A DNA stretch of 64,000 bases from Lysobacter sp. S4-A87 (lineage in GTDB: Bacteria; Pseudomonadota; Gammaproteobacteria; Xanthomonadales; Xanthomonadaceae): contig NZ_CP093341.1 in NCBI RefSeq assembly GCF_022637455.1, forward strand, positions 1,364,001 through 1,428,000, written 5' to 3'. The first letter of the stretch is position 1; every line of letters begins with the position of its first letter. The position numbers and the translations under genes are program-made. Below are positions 50,466-58,362 of this stretch, piece by piece. A model generated the notes under the pieces. That model was given only the letters and a program-made list of their open reading frames with translations. It was not told where the DNA came from and ran no database searches.

Positions 50466-52526
50466 ATGAAAGCATTGTCCTGGCTTGGCTGGGTCGCGCT
50501 CGCGGTCCTTGCCGTCTTCTGCATCGGCACCATCGCCCTGCACCGTGGCGAGACCATCAGCGCGATGTGGCTGGTGGTGGCCTCGGTGTCGGTGTTCACC
50601 ATCGCGTATCGCTTCTACGGTCTGTACATCGCGCGCAACGCGCTGATGGTCGATGCCACCCGCGCGACGCCGGCCTGGCGACGCAACGACGGCCTCGATT
50701 ACGTCCCCACTCCGCGCAGCGTGCTGTTCGGCCACCACTTCGCCGCGATCGCCGGCGCCGGCCCGCTGGTGGGCCCGGTCCTGGCCGCGCAGATGGGCTA
50801 CCTGCCTGGCACGATGTGGATCCTGTTCGGCGTGGTCCTGGCCGGTGCGGTGCAGGACATGCTGGTGCTGTTCTTCTCCACGCGCCGTGACGGCCGCTCG
50901 CTCGGCGAGATGATCCGCGCCGAGATGGGCCCGGCAGCCGGTGTGATCTCGATGGTCGGCATCCTGATGATCATGGTGATCCTGCTGGCGGTGCTGGCAC
51001 TGGTCGTGGTCAAGGCGCTCGCGGACAGCCCGTGGGGCACCTTCACCGTCGCGATGACCATCCCGATCGCGATCCTGATGGGCCTGTACCTGCGCTACTT
51101 CCGTCCGGGCCGGATCATGGAAGTTTCGGTGATCGGCTTCGTCCTGCTGATCCTGGCGATCTGGAGCGGCGGCAAGGTCGCGGCGAATCCGGACTGGGCG
51201 CCCATCTTCCACCTCACCGGCACCACCCTGGCCTGGCTGATGATCGGCTACGGCTTCGTTGCCGCGGTGCTGCCGGTGTGGCTGCTGCTGGCGCCGCGCG
51301 ACTACCTGTCGACCTTCCTCAAGATCGGCACCGTGCTGGTGCTGGCACTGGCGATCCTGATCGCCATGCCGGACCTGCAGATGCCGGCGATGACCAAGTT
51401 CGTCGACGGCACCGGCCCGGTGTTCAGCGGCAAGCTCTTCCCGTTCCTGTTCATCACGATCGCCTGTGGCGCAGTCTCCGGCTTCCACTCGCTGATCAGC
51501 TCCGGCACCACACCGAAGATGATCTCGAACGAATCGCAGATCCCGCTGATTGGCTATGGCGGCATGCTGATGGAAGCCTTCGTCGCGATCATGGCGCTGA
51601 TCGCCGCCTGCGTGCTGCAGCCGGGCGTCTACTTCGCGATGAACGCACCGGCCGCGCTGATCGGTACCACCGCCGAGTCGGCCGCCGCGGCGATCTCGAG
51701 CTGGGGCTTCGTGCTCACGCCTGACATCCTCACCGCGACCGCCAAGGAAATCGGCGAAACCACCATCCTCTCGCGCACCGGCGGTGCGCCGACACTCGCG
51801 GTCGGCATGGCGCAGATCCTGCACGGGCTGGTTGGCGGCGAAGGCATGATGGCGTTCTGGTACCACTACGCGATCCTGTTCGAGGCGCTCTTCATCCTGA
51901 CCACGGTGGACGCCGGCACGCGCGTCGCCCGCTTCATGATCCAGGAGCTGATCGGCCTGGCCTACGCACCGTTCAAGCAGACCGAAAGCTGGGCGGCGAA
52001 CGTGGCCTGCACGGCATTGGCGGTGGCCTTGTGGGGCTACTTCCTCTACCAGGGCGTGGTCGATCCGCTGGGCGGCATCAACACCCTGTGGCCGCTGTTC
52101 GGCATCGCCAACCAGATGCTCGCCGGCCTGGCGCTGGTGTTCTGCAGCGTGGTGATGGTGAAGATGAAGCGCGAGAAGTTCCTGTGGATCCCGCTGATCC
52201 CGACCGCGTGGCTGCTGATCTGCACCCTCACCGCCGGCTGGCAGAAGCTGTTCCACCCGGATCCGAAGATCGGCTTCATCGCCAACGCCCGCAAGTTCGC
52301 CGACGCCGCCGCGCGCGGCGAGGTGCTGGCACCGGCCAAGTCGATGGACGACATGACGCGGGTGATCTTCAACAACTACCTCGACGCCGGCCTGTGCGCA
52401 CTGTTCGTGTTCGTGGTGCTGGCGACGGTCTACTTCGGCATCAAGGCAGCGCTTGCGGCACGCCGCAACAATGCCCCGACGGCCAAGGAGAGTGAGTATG
52501 TCGCGTTCGATGCGGTCTCTCGCTGA
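50466..52526 (+). CDS. cstA: Carbon starvation protein A (peptide/pyruvate transporter)
   Basis: 686 residues with about 16 transmembrane segments. CstA family signatures: [52 protein letters not shown] and [26 protein letters not shown] lies just before the ATG. In enterobacteria CstA/BtsT proteins import peptides or pyruvate. Its end overlaps ybdD by 29 bp, the normal cstA-ybdD pairing. Confidence 0.96.
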   Translation: MKALSWLGWVALAVLAVFCIGTIALHRGETISAMWLVVASVSVFTIAYRFYGLYIARNALMVDATRATPAWRRNDGLDYVPTPRSVLFGHHFAAIAGAGPLVGPVLAAQMGYLPGTMWILFGVVLAGAVQDMLVLFFSTRRDGRSLGEMIRAEMGPAAGVISMVGILMIMVILLAVLALVVVKALADSPWGTFTVAMTIPIAILMGLYLRYFRPGRIMEVSVIGFVLLILAIWSGGKVAANPDWAPIFHLTGTTLAWLMIGYGFVAAVLPVWLLLAPRDYLSTFLKIGTVLVLALAILIAMPDLQMPAMTKFVDGTGPVFSGKLFPFLFITIACGAVSGFHSLISSGTTPKMISNESQIPLIGYGGMLMEAFVAIMALIAACVLQPGVYFAMNAPAALIGTTAESAAAAISSWGFVLTPDILTATAKEIGETTILSRTGGAPTLAVGMAQILHGLVGGEGMMAFWYHYAILFEALFILTTVDAGTRVARFMIQELIGLAYAPFKQTESWAANVACTALAVALWGYFLYQGVVDPLGGINTLWPLFGIANQMLAGLALVFCSVVMVKMKREKFLWIPLIPTAWLLICTLTAGWQKLFHPDPKIGFIANARKFADAAARGEVLAPAKSMDDMTRVIFNNYLDAGLCALFVFVVLATVYFGIKAALAARRNNAPTAKESEYVAFDAVSR

Positions 52527-52734
52527 CACCGGCACGCTGGCCCTGGAGCTGCTCGCACGCTGGTGGCGTGCGGCAGCCCAGACCGCGCGCCTGGCGATCG
52601 GCATTCCCGACTACGACAACTATGTCGAGCACGTCCAGCGCAACCATCCGGACCGGCTGCCGATGAGCCGGGACGAGTTCTTCCACGAGCGGATGATGGC
52701 GCGCTACGGCAAGGGCCGGTCGCGCTGCTGCTGA
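52498..52734 (+). CDS. YbdD/YjiX-family small protein
   Basis: 78 residues. [38 protein letters not shown] is the DUF466 block that accompanies CstA/BtsT. In E. coli the YjiX partner helps pyruvate uptake. AAGGAG precedes the ATG at 52498; the 29-bp overlap with cstA suggests coupling. It ends GRSRCC. Confidence 0.93.
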   Translation: MSRSMRSLADTGTLALELLARWWRAAAQTARLAIGIPDYDNYVEHVQRNHPDRLPMSRDEFFHERMMARYGKGRSRCC

Positions 52735-52742
52735 CTGGACTC

Positions 52743-52775
52743 CGCGCCCCTCTCCTCTGTGAGGAGAGGGGCGCG
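52743..52775. terminator. Palindromic hairpin after ybdD
   Basis: GCGCCCCTCTCCT-CTGTG-AGGAGAGGGGCGC, a 12-bp perfect stem between two convergent genes; no T run, but well placed to end both transcripts. Confidence 0.65.
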
Positions 52776-52786
52776 GCAAATCGGCG

Positions 52787-53197
52787 TCAGCCCGCCGCCT
52801 GCGCCCGGATCACATAGTCCTGATAAGCCGGAATCGCGATCGCGGCCAGGATCGCCAGGCCCATCACGCCGAATGTCAACACCAGGCCCCAGATCGACCA
52901 CTTGCGCTGCACGCGCTGGAAGTGCTCGACGCTGTCCCAGCGCGTGTTCTGCCACGACCATTCGCGACCCTTCATGCCGAGAATGATCGCCATCACGATG
53001 CCGACATACGGGATGAGGCACACCAGCCCGATCCAGGTGCGGTTGCCCACCGCCCAGATCCAGTTCAACAGGAACGCGCCCCAACTCCAGCCGGCGACGC
53101 CCTTGGGAATGGCTGCGCCCTTGCCCATGCCCGAGGTGTTGTCACCCATCGACAGCTCGGCCAGCGTCGCGGCCGGCGCCTGATACGGATTCTGCAT
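52787..53197 (-). CDS. Small membrane protein with Pro-rich N-terminus, unknown
   Basis: 136 residues. N-terminal MQNPYQAPAATL is typical of a large set of small xanthomonad membrane proteins, followed by VAGWSWGAFLLNWIWAVGNRTWIGLVCLIPYVGIVMAIILG (two helices) and a C-terminal pilin-like helix (WSIWGLVLTFGVMGLAILAAIAIPAYQDYV). Resembles DUF2628-type or ribosome-inactivation-like small integral proteins only in topology. GGGGAAG precedes the ATG. Confidence 0.75.
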   Translation of the reverse strand: MQNPYQAPAATLAELSMGDNTSGMGKGAAIPKGVAGWSWGAFLLNWIWAVGNRTWIGLVCLIPYVGIVMAIILGMKGREWSWQNTRWDSVEHFQRVQRKWSIWGLVLTFGVMGLAILAAIAIPAYQDYVIRAQAAG

Positions 53198-53385
53198 TTG
53201 CTTCCCCTTGGTTTGACTGATTGCGCCGACCCTTCGATCGGCCGCATGGATGGCCCCGGGTGCAACCGGTGCCGCGATGCCCTCCCCAGGACACCGGTCG
53301 CAGGATAGTCGCGGCCGGGCACCCGCCGCCAGAGGGGCGCTACGGGGCCGTCCCGGAACGGCCTATCGCGATCGCCCGGGAGTCG

Positions 53386-53919
53386 TCAGTTGCACAACTG
53401 CTTCTCACACGGCTCGCCATCGTTGTTTCCGTCCATTTTGGTGTTCGGACAGTGCTGCAGGAAGTACGTCGCTTCCGCGCAGGAGGTCATCTGCGAACAC
53501 ATCGTGCGGCCATCGCATTTGAACTGCGCCACCGCCGGCGTTGCGGCGGCCGGAACAACACGCGAGACAGCGTTGCCAACGGGCACCGACTTGCTGAGCT
53601 CACGATAGCCGTACATCGCAATGGCGGCGATCGCCGCGGCCACGGCAATGCCGGCCAGGCTGATGCGACCACGCCCAGTGGTCTCGCGATGGCGCGGCGT
53701 GCGCTTGGCGGAAGTACCGGGACGCATGACCCGGACCGCACGCATCCTTCCGTCCGGACCGGCCTGGGTCTCAAAGGAGATCAGCTCGCCAACCGTGGGA
53801 CGTGAGCCGCCCGGAAACGAGGAGATGTGGACGAAGATCTCGTCGGATCCCTGCGCGGGAGAGATGAAGCCAAAGCCGCGGTCGTCGTTCCACTTCGACA
53901 ACGTGCCGTGTGTTCGCAT
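53386..53919 (-). CDS. Cold-shock domain / TM / Excalibur fusion protein
   Basis: 177 residues. Residues 1-68 are a cold-shock domain (RNP1 GFGFIS, RNP2 EIFVHIS). A basic linker leads to one transmembrane helix (ISLAGIAVAAAIAAIAMYGY, about 88-107), then a periplasmic tail with Cys-rich Excalibur motif (KMDGNNDGEPCEKQ), a calcium-loop-like repeat. The layout puts a nucleic-acid-binding domain on the cytoplasmic side and a Ca-like loop outside. ATG 53919 is preferred to a TTG two codons earlier. Nothing shows its function. Confidence 0.85.
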   Translation of the reverse strand: MRTHGTLSKWNDDRGFGFISPAQGSDEIFVHISSFPGGSRPTVGELISFETQAGPDGRMRAVRVMRPGTSAKRTPRHRETTGRGRISLAGIAVAAAIAAIAMYGYRELSKSVPVGNAVSRVVPAAATPAVAQFKCDGRTMCSQMTSCAEATYFLQHCPNTKMDGNNDGEPCEKQLCN

Positions 53920-53969
53920 ATGCAATGCCCAGGGAGCGCCAAGTGGCGGAGTAGCACGGTCGGTTCTGG

Positions 53970-54431
53970 TCAGGCGCCATCAAAGCCGGGAAGGAACGAG
54001 AGGTCCATGTAGTACCTGTCGCTGCGCTGCGGATCGATGTAGACCACGACGTGGTCCTGCCTGATGAACACCGTCGGGTCGTACCAGAGGTTCCAGCTCT
54101 TGAAGGTGTGCATCTCGCCCGTTGCGGGGTCCATCCACTGCGCCTCAATCCGGTAGGGCGAGCGGCCATTGACCTGGAGCATCCCGCTGACCTGGACGCG
54201 GCGAACCAGGGCATCCACCTGCCGGCCATGCCGCATCAGGCCGACCGCCAGGCTCCTTCGCCTGCGCCTCCACAGCATGATCGACAGACCCACGGCAGCG
54301 ACCGCGACGCCTATCAACGATTCCAATGGCCTGGCCGAGACCAGCAGCGTCGCAGCAAGCCCGCTGCCGAAGAACAGCAGCGCAGTCGATGCAAAGGTCG
54401 AGCTGGGATAGTTGGATACGCGATCAATCAT
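53970..54431 (-). CDS. Two-helix membrane protein, unknown
   Basis: 153 residues. Two adjacent helices (STALLFFGSGLAATLLVSA and LIGVAVAAVGLSIMLWRRRRR) followed by a soluble domain (GRQVDALVRRVQVSGMLQVNGRSPYRIEAQWMDPATGEMHTFKS) with the layout of DUF3592-like proteins. ATG 54431 follows GGGGGA; an in-frame ATG at 54494 is possible. It is the last chromosome-type gene before the integron array. Confidence 0.65.
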   Translation of the reverse strand: MIDRVSNYPSSTFASTALLFFGSGLAATLLVSARPLESLIGVAVAAVGLSIMLWRRRRRSLAVGLMRHGRQVDALVRRVQVSGMLQVNGRSPYRIEAQWMDPATGEMHTFKSWNLWYDPTVFIRQDHVVVYIDPQRSDRYYMDLSFLPGFDGA

Positions 54432-54666
54432 GGTCGCGTCCCCCAAGCCGGCCGGCGGCTGCATTCGTGCCCGGCATCGCGATGCCGACGACATTCCGAT
54501 TCAAGGAGCCCCCCTTCAAAGCCCCGATCCCCGGAAACAGACGCTATCACCTGGATTGGCGACCGACAACCAACCCCAGCCAGCGCCTCAGAAGCCGGAC
54601 CGGAATGCGGCTACGTCTTGACGAATGGTCAGTGCCCCGCCCCGTGAGCACCGAGCCGATCAACTG

Positions 54667-54804
54667 TCATGTGTTAGCCGGAATATTGACGATCGTGGCC
54701 TGCATGAGCGCAATGGTCTCCCGACGCGAGCCTTGCTCGCCGATGACCTCGCCCTGACACACCGTCAACGTCTTGCCCGCCTTTGTGACCCGGCCAAGCT
54801 CGCG
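54667..54804 (-). pseudogene. C-terminal remnant of a PaaI-type thioesterase
   Basis: Read on the minus strand, about 46 codons give RELGRVTKAGKTLTVCQGEV, then GEQGSRRETIALMQATIVNIPANT and a stop. GRVxKAGxTLTVCxGEV is the last strands of hotdog-fold PaaI thioesterases. An in-frame stop and unrelated sequence precede it, so at least two thirds of the gene are missing. Its stop lies beside GTTAGCC (54673-54679), a good attC core, as in other cassettes here. It looks like a decayed cassette at the distal end of the array. Confidence 0.6.
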
Positions 54805-54822
54805 GAAATCTTCTGTTCCAGG

Positions 54823-55389
54823 TCAGACATTGAGGCACTCCACGTAACACCCGGCACCAGAGTCAATCCGCGCCGAGAAGCGGCTTCGGCTTGAGCGAAC
54901 TGGCCGGCGCAAACTGCCTGCGAAACTCGAACACGATAACCGCGTATTGCTGGCATCGCGGACGATTTCCACGACGGTCGCGAAAGGTAGAGATGCCGAA
55001 ACGGCGCCGGGATCATGGCCCTGCAGGGCTACCAGCTGCTGCTCCAGGTGACGGAGGACAACGCTCTCAACCGCGACAGTAGTGGCGGCAATGGCACTCG
55101 CACCGCAGATGCCCGTGATCAGGCCGAGCAGATAACCTCCGAGACCGCATAGCCAGTAGCTGCGGCAACGCGGCCGGCCCCGACGCAACTCAGCCCCGAA
55201 TATGGCGCGGTGCCCTAGCTCATGCGACCCGACCTCGGTCAGCTCACCGACCATCGCCGGCGCAGTGAACCGCGCCATGTGGATCTGACTGGAGTAGATA
55301 CAGATTGCCCTGTGCTCGCCAGCGTGATTGACCTTCATGTTCCGGTCGCCAACGCTCTTTGCGGCAATGGCTTGAACAGCTGCGTCCAT
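54823..55389 (-). CDS. Coq7-like demethoxyubiquinone hydroxylase homologue (cassette, degraded C-terminus)
   Basis: 188 residues from ATG 55389, which has AGGAG nine bases upstream. DRNMKVNHAGEHRAICIY (15-32), HELGH (56-60), and ATTVAVESVVLRHLEQQL (102-119) match the Coq7 di-iron hydroxylase, supplying Glu25, Glu57-x-x-His60 and Glu108. The last ExxH ligand pair, expected after VVEIVRD (about 145), is replaced by SNTR, and the final 35 residues run through a degenerate attC. A different frame there ends SLKPKPLLGAD, the usual attC tail. It is likely inactive or frameshifted as it stands. In life Coq7 hydroxylates C6 of demethoxyubiquinone. Confidence 0.75.
   Translation of the reverse strand: MDAAVQAIAAKSVGDRNMKVNHAGEHRAICIYSSQIHMARFTAPAMVGELTEVGSHELGHRAIFGAELRRGRPRCRSYWLCGLGGYLLGLITGICGASAIAATTVAVESVVLRHLEQQLVALQGHDPGAVSASLPFATVVEIVRDASNTRLSCSSFAGSLRRPVRSSRSRFSARIDSGAGCYVECLNV
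54858..54914 (-). repeat. Degenerate attC overlapping the coq7-like 3' end
   Basis: CGCGCCGAGAAGCGGCTTCGGCTTGAGC keeps the central stem of attC, but the core sites GTTAGGC/GCCTAAC are lost. Confidence 0.6.
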
Positions 55390-55464
55390 GGGGCACCGCT
55401 CCTGCAATCTGCACAAAACCGACACCCAGGAGGACAGCGGCAACAAATGAGTAGTGCTGCATGG

Positions 55465-55496
55465 CATTGCCTCAGCAGCAGATCAATTGTTATGTC
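55465..55496 (-). repeat. Remnant attC, central stem deleted
   Basis: GGCATTGCCTCAG then AATTGTTATGT: the outer arms of attC remain, the palindromic middle is gone. The stop of the MazG-like gene falls in GTTATGT, as in intact cassettes. Confidence 0.4.
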
Positions 55497-55816
55497 CGCA
55501 GCTCGCTGGATACGTACTCCGATAGCTCCCTGATGTTCCTGGCAAACTCCGCCTCCAGATCGATGCCGCACTTGTTTGCAAGGACAATGATCGACCACAG
55601 ACAGTCCGACAGTTCATGACCAAGTTTCGCTTTGCAGTCATCGATATCCCGGATGCCAGCGTTCGCCTGGATCAGCTTTGCCAGATCGCCTACGTCCCCT
55701 ACGAAACCAAGCGCAAGCTCTTCCGTGGTCCAGATGCGCCCATACCTCTTGATCTCGAGCTGTTCGTAGAGCTCGTTTAGCTGAAGTGCCGACTTTTCAA
55801 AATCACTGAGTTTCAT
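55490..55816 (-). CDS. MazG-like nucleotide pyrophosphohydrolase (cassette)
   Basis: 108 residues. All-alpha MazG core: EELALGFVGDVGDLAKLI (about 33-50) in place of the usual E-x-x-E helix, then KLGHELSDCLWSIIVLANKCGIDLEAEF (about 63-90) with the ExxD metal ligands. The first helix has Asp where Glu is common (GDVGDL). Such enzymes hydrolyse non-canonical NTPs. The stop codon TAA lies in the core of a remnant attC. No clear ribosome site. Confidence 0.75.
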   Translation of the reverse strand: MKLSDFEKSALQLNELYEQLEIKRYGRIWTTEELALGFVGDVGDLAKLIQANAGIRDIDDCKAKLGHELSDCLWSIIVLANKCGIDLEAEFARNIRELSEYVSSELRT

Positions 55817-55819
55817 GTT

Positions 55820-55876
55820 GATCGCACAGGTTGAGCCGAGCCGAGAAGCTGCTTCGGTTTGGTTGAATTTTCAGGT
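55820..55876 (-). repeat. Degenerate attC between the MazG-like and YCII-like cassettes
   Basis: GAGCCGAGCCGAGAAGCTGCTTCGGTTTGGTTGAATTTTCAGGT retains the attC layout with many changes; the right core is TTTCAGGT, not GTTAGGY. Between it and 56009 a 59-residue frame (start 55998) ends STKPKQLLGSA, an attC-type tail. Confidence 0.65.
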
Positions 55877-56008
55877 CTCTCCATCAGGAAGGCACGTGGC
55901 AACCAGCTTAAGCCTGGCGACTGCCTCCACCGAACGCAGACCCGCCCCATCAGTGACCATTGCGGGTCTACTCCCGAACGCTCTCGCCGCGCCATCTCAG
56001 CGCCGCCC

Positions 56009-56350
56009 TTAGGACCGCGGGTCGTCCCCGAAAACCCGAAGCTCCTGATCGCAGCGGCAGGCCTTGGCGATGCGCGCCGCCCACGCGATGGCCTCATCGC
56101 GCGAAGGCAGTTCCAACACCGTGAAGCCGCCGTTGAGCTTGGGCGCCCAAGGATAGCCACCCGTTGCAATCGCGCCATCAGCAGAAACGAGTGCGGGCGG
56201 AATGCCTTCGTCGATTCCGCCGGCGAAGACGTAAACACCGGCGGCTTTCGCCTCATCGATCACAGCACTTGCGTCGCGACCCACCGCTTCCAATTCGCCA
56301 TCGGGCACAACCATCGCCGCACTTGGAAACGAGATCAGGTACTTGGCCAT
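56009..56350 (-). CDS. YCII/DGPF-like protein (cassette)
   Basis: 113 residues. MAKYLISFPSAAMVVPDGELEAVGRD at the start and GGYPWAPKLNGGFTVLELPSRDEAIAWAARIAKA (about 73-106) match the YCII-related ferredoxin-like fold, in which GGF..E..SRDEAI is the hallmark. AGGAGG precedes the ATG at 56350. Function of such proteins is unknown. The conventional DGPF motif is SADGAI here. Confidence 0.8.
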   Translation of the reverse strand: MAKYLISFPSAAMVVPDGELEAVGRDASAVIDEAKAAGVYVFAGGIDEGIPPALVSADGAIATGGYPWAPKLNGGFTVLELPSRDEAIAWAARIAKACRCDQELRVFGDDPRS

Positions 56351-56366
56351 GGTGCTCCTCCTGGGG

Positions 56367-56421
56367 ATTGATGGCGGTTGTGAGTTGGTCCAAGCCGCGA
56401 ATTGGCTTCGGCCTGGATGGG
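56367..56421 (-). repeat. Degenerate attC directly abutting the next attC
   Basis: GTTGGTCCAAGCCGCGAATTGGCTTCGGCCTGGATGGGGC resembles attC with an altered loop. It joins head-to-tail with the site at 56422 with no cassette body between, as if a cassette was lost. Confidence 0.55.
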
Positions 56422-56483
56422 GCTTAACGCGCCTCAACAAATCCGCGCCGCGGAACGGCGTCGACTTGAATGTAAAGTTAGCC
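56422..56483 (-). repeat. attC site (Coq4-like cassette)
   Basis: Cores GCTTAAC and GTTAGCC with imperfect stem CGCGCCGCGGAACGGCGTCG. Left arm is diverged (CAACAAATCC). Confidence 0.75.
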
Positions 56484-56492
56484 GTGCTTGCC

Positions 56493-57110
56493 TCAGTACA
56501 GGTCTTGCCGCTTCTTTGGCTTGACGGCTTGGAAGAAGCTGTAGCCGAGGCCGATGTCTGTAATGAGGCGCGCAACAAGCGCGGGAACTGCGATGAAAGC
56601 ATGTATCACCATTGCGACGGCAGCGTAACTACCAAACTCCATGTATCGAAACAACGGAAGTGCGTTGCGCGTCCTTGCACCCAGAACCGAATCACGGAGC
56701 AGGTCCACACTGGGCCACCGCCCAGAATCCACACCTCTGCGGGTGAGCTTTGAGTACAAATTCTTGCTATTGGTGCCTCGAACAAACGCACGCCACATCC
56801 GTCGTGGCTCGAGGACCAGGCCAGTGGACAACGCAATCAAGTTCATAAATGCGAGGGTGGGTGATGATAGGAGGGACCCAGTGCCCAACTCCCAAGCGCT
56901 CACCTCACCTTCGCCGATACGGCCGACGCTATAGCCGGTAATCAGATGGTGGAGGTCGTGGTACTTCAGGTAACGGTGCCGTGTCTCGATATTTGGCAAT
57001 GGGACAAGCAAGCACCCGGTATAGACAGGCACCGTGAGGGGGCGCTCGCCAAGGGTCTCCCCGAAGCCATGCTTAGCGTAGAACGCGGAAAGCTCTTGTT
57101 GCAGCTGCAT
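56493..57110 (-). CDS. Coq4-like ubiquinone biosynthesis protein (cassette)
   Basis: 205 residues. HDLHHLITGYSVGRIGE (51-67) fits HD-x-x-H-x11-E exactly, the zinc-ligand motif of Coq4, and is followed by AWELGTGSLL and SPTLAFMNLIALSTGL. The C-terminal third has a hydrophobic segment (SYAAVAMVIHAFIAVPALVARL). Coq4 takes part in the C1 decarboxylation-hydroxylation of the quinone head group and scaffolds the Coq complex. ATG 57110 follows GGGAG. The frame is complete, so it could be functional. Confidence 0.8.
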   Translation of the reverse strand: MQLQQELSAFYAKHGFGETLGERPLTVPVYTGCLLVPLPNIETRHRYLKYHDLHHLITGYSVGRIGEGEVSAWELGTGSLLSSPTLAFMNLIALSTGLVLEPRRMWRAFVRGTNSKNLYSKLTRRGVDSGRWPSVDLLRDSVLGARTRNALPLFRYMEFGSYAAVAMVIHAFIAVPALVARLITDIGLGYSFFQAVKPKKRQDLY

Positions 57111-57125
57111 TGCTGCTCCCTGTAC

Positions 57126-57185
57126 GGCTAACACCTGGGCTAAGCCGCACCGCGGAGCGGCGTCGGCTTGAATGAATTGTCAGGC
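57126..57185 (-). repeat. attC site with altered core (GTCAGGC)
   Basis: GGCTAAC and GTCAGGC flank the stem CCGCACCGCGGAGCGGCGTCGG. The invariant GTT is GTC, so this site may be a poor recombination substrate. Confidence 0.9.
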
Positions 57186-57186
57186 C

Positions 57187-57777
57187 TCACACCGACGGCC
57201 CGCGAGATTCGACCTTTGCAAGCAACTGTTGCACACGACAGGTTGCGCGATCGAGTGCACCACCCGTATAGCCCAGCCCCGCAGCCGCAGCCAGAAAATC
57301 GGCCGCAATGTCGGCTTGCCCCCGACTGGCCACGGCAGCAGCAAGGTTTGCATGGGGAATGGAGTAGAGCGGATCAATGATCAAAGCCTCCCGCCACGCG
57401 GCCTCCGCGGCGTCAACCTCCCCCATGGCCGCGTACGCGACGCCTATATTATTGAGACCCATGGCCTTTGCGCTCGGCGTATAGATGGACCACGACAGCC
57501 ATAGTGCCCACTTACGCCAAGGCTGGCGCTCAAGAATCTGCAGGAAATGCCTGAACTCAGATAACGCTAGCGCGGGGTCCAGCGTCGCGAGGGCCCGCTG
57601 ACCTCGGAAGAGCGGTCGGTAAAGCAAGCCTTGGATGCGACCGGGAACCAAAAGCAAGACAACTGCAATGACCGTTGCGTGATTGCTGCCAAGCGCACGC
57701 AGAGCCGAGAATGTTCCGGCCGCGAGGAGGGCCATGCAGGCGATACACGCTGCTCTGTAGCGGGTTGTCCGAGTCAT
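57187..57777 (-). CDS. Membrane protein with TPR-like repeat (cassette)
   Basis: 196 residues. N-terminal hydrophobic helices (ACIACMALLAAGTFSA and TVIAVVLLLVPGRI), then a soluble part with TPR-like helices (GLNNIGVAYAAMGEVDAAEAAWREALIIDPLYSIPHANLAAAVASRGQ). Stop TGA lies two bases after the attC. Unknown function; TPRs suggest protein binding near the membrane. Confidence 0.7.
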   Translation of the reverse strand: MTRTTRYRAACIACMALLAAGTFSALRALGSNHATVIAVVLLLVPGRIQGLLYRPLFRGQRALATLDPALALSEFRHFLQILERQPWRKWALWLSWSIYTPSAKAMGLNNIGVAYAAMGEVDAAEAAWREALIIDPLYSIPHANLAAAVASRGQADIAADFLAAAAGLGYTGGALDRATCRVQQLLAKVESRGPSV

Positions 57778-57788
57778 CTGTTTGTGAG

Positions 57789-57848
57789 GCCTAACGCCTG
57801 AACTAAGCCGAGCCGCGAAGCGGCTTCGGCTTGAATGAATTGTTAGGT
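57789..57848 (-). repeat. attC site
   Basis: GCCTAAC and GTTAGGT with stem CCGAGCCGCGAAGCGGCTTCGG. The GCCTGAACTAAG arm gives the preceding protein its TAG stop. Confidence 0.95.
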
Positions 57849-58285
57849 GCGGACCTGCTGCACCTTGCGAGCCAAATGCCCACCACTCCGAAAGCAACAA
57901 CAACGGCCGGCCAAGCTACCGAGAAGAACACAACCACACCAAAGAACAGAACCACTCCAAAACCCATCGCCGGCCTTGCCTCGGCTGGGCCGAACGCTAG
58001 GGCCCAGGCTGCAAGCGTGGCCAAGCCGAGCAACAGAGACAACACCAGGACCAAGGGAGGGCAGAGGAAGAGCTCGAATGTGGGGCGCTCCTCCAGCACG
58101 GGAACATACCAGCGGCCCATCCACCAGCCGACTGCGAGTGCAGCCAGCGACGACGCAATGCCAGCGATCCAAGAAGCCAGCGAGCCCGCGAGGTTGGGCG
58201 CAACAAGCAGGAAGAAGCCGACGGACACCGCCATGGCCGCGCCGTATCCGACTGCGCTTCTAAACCGCATGTTCCAGCTCAGCAT
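57803..58285 (-). CDS. Four-helix membrane protein ending in attC (cassette)
   Basis: 160 residues with about four hydrophobic segments (VGYGAAMAVSVGFFLLVAPNL, SWIAGIASSLAALAVGWW, LVLVLSLLLGLATLAAWALA, VLFFGVVVFFSVAWPAVVVAF). The gene has no stop of its own: the frame enters the attC at 57848 and ends NNSFKPKPLRGSA. Unknown function. Confidence 0.7.
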   Translation of the reverse strand: MLSWNMRFRSAVGYGAAMAVSVGFFLLVAPNLAGSLASWIAGIASSLAALAVGWWMGRWYVPVLEERPTFELFLCPPLVLVLSLLLGLATLAAWALAFGPAEARPAMGFGVVLFFGVVVFFSVAWPAVVVAFGVVGIWLARCSRSAPNNSFKPKPLRGSA

Positions 58286-58293
58286 CCGGCCGC

Positions 58294-58353
58294 ACCTAAC
58301 GCCTGAGTTAAGCCGAGCCGCGAAGCGGCTTCGGCTTGAATGAATTGTTAGGT
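58294..58353 (-). repeat. attC site
   Basis: ACCTAAC and GTTAGGT around the stem CCGAGCCGCGAAGCGGCTTCGG. Confidence 0.95.
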
Positions 58354-58362
58354 GCCGCCCGC

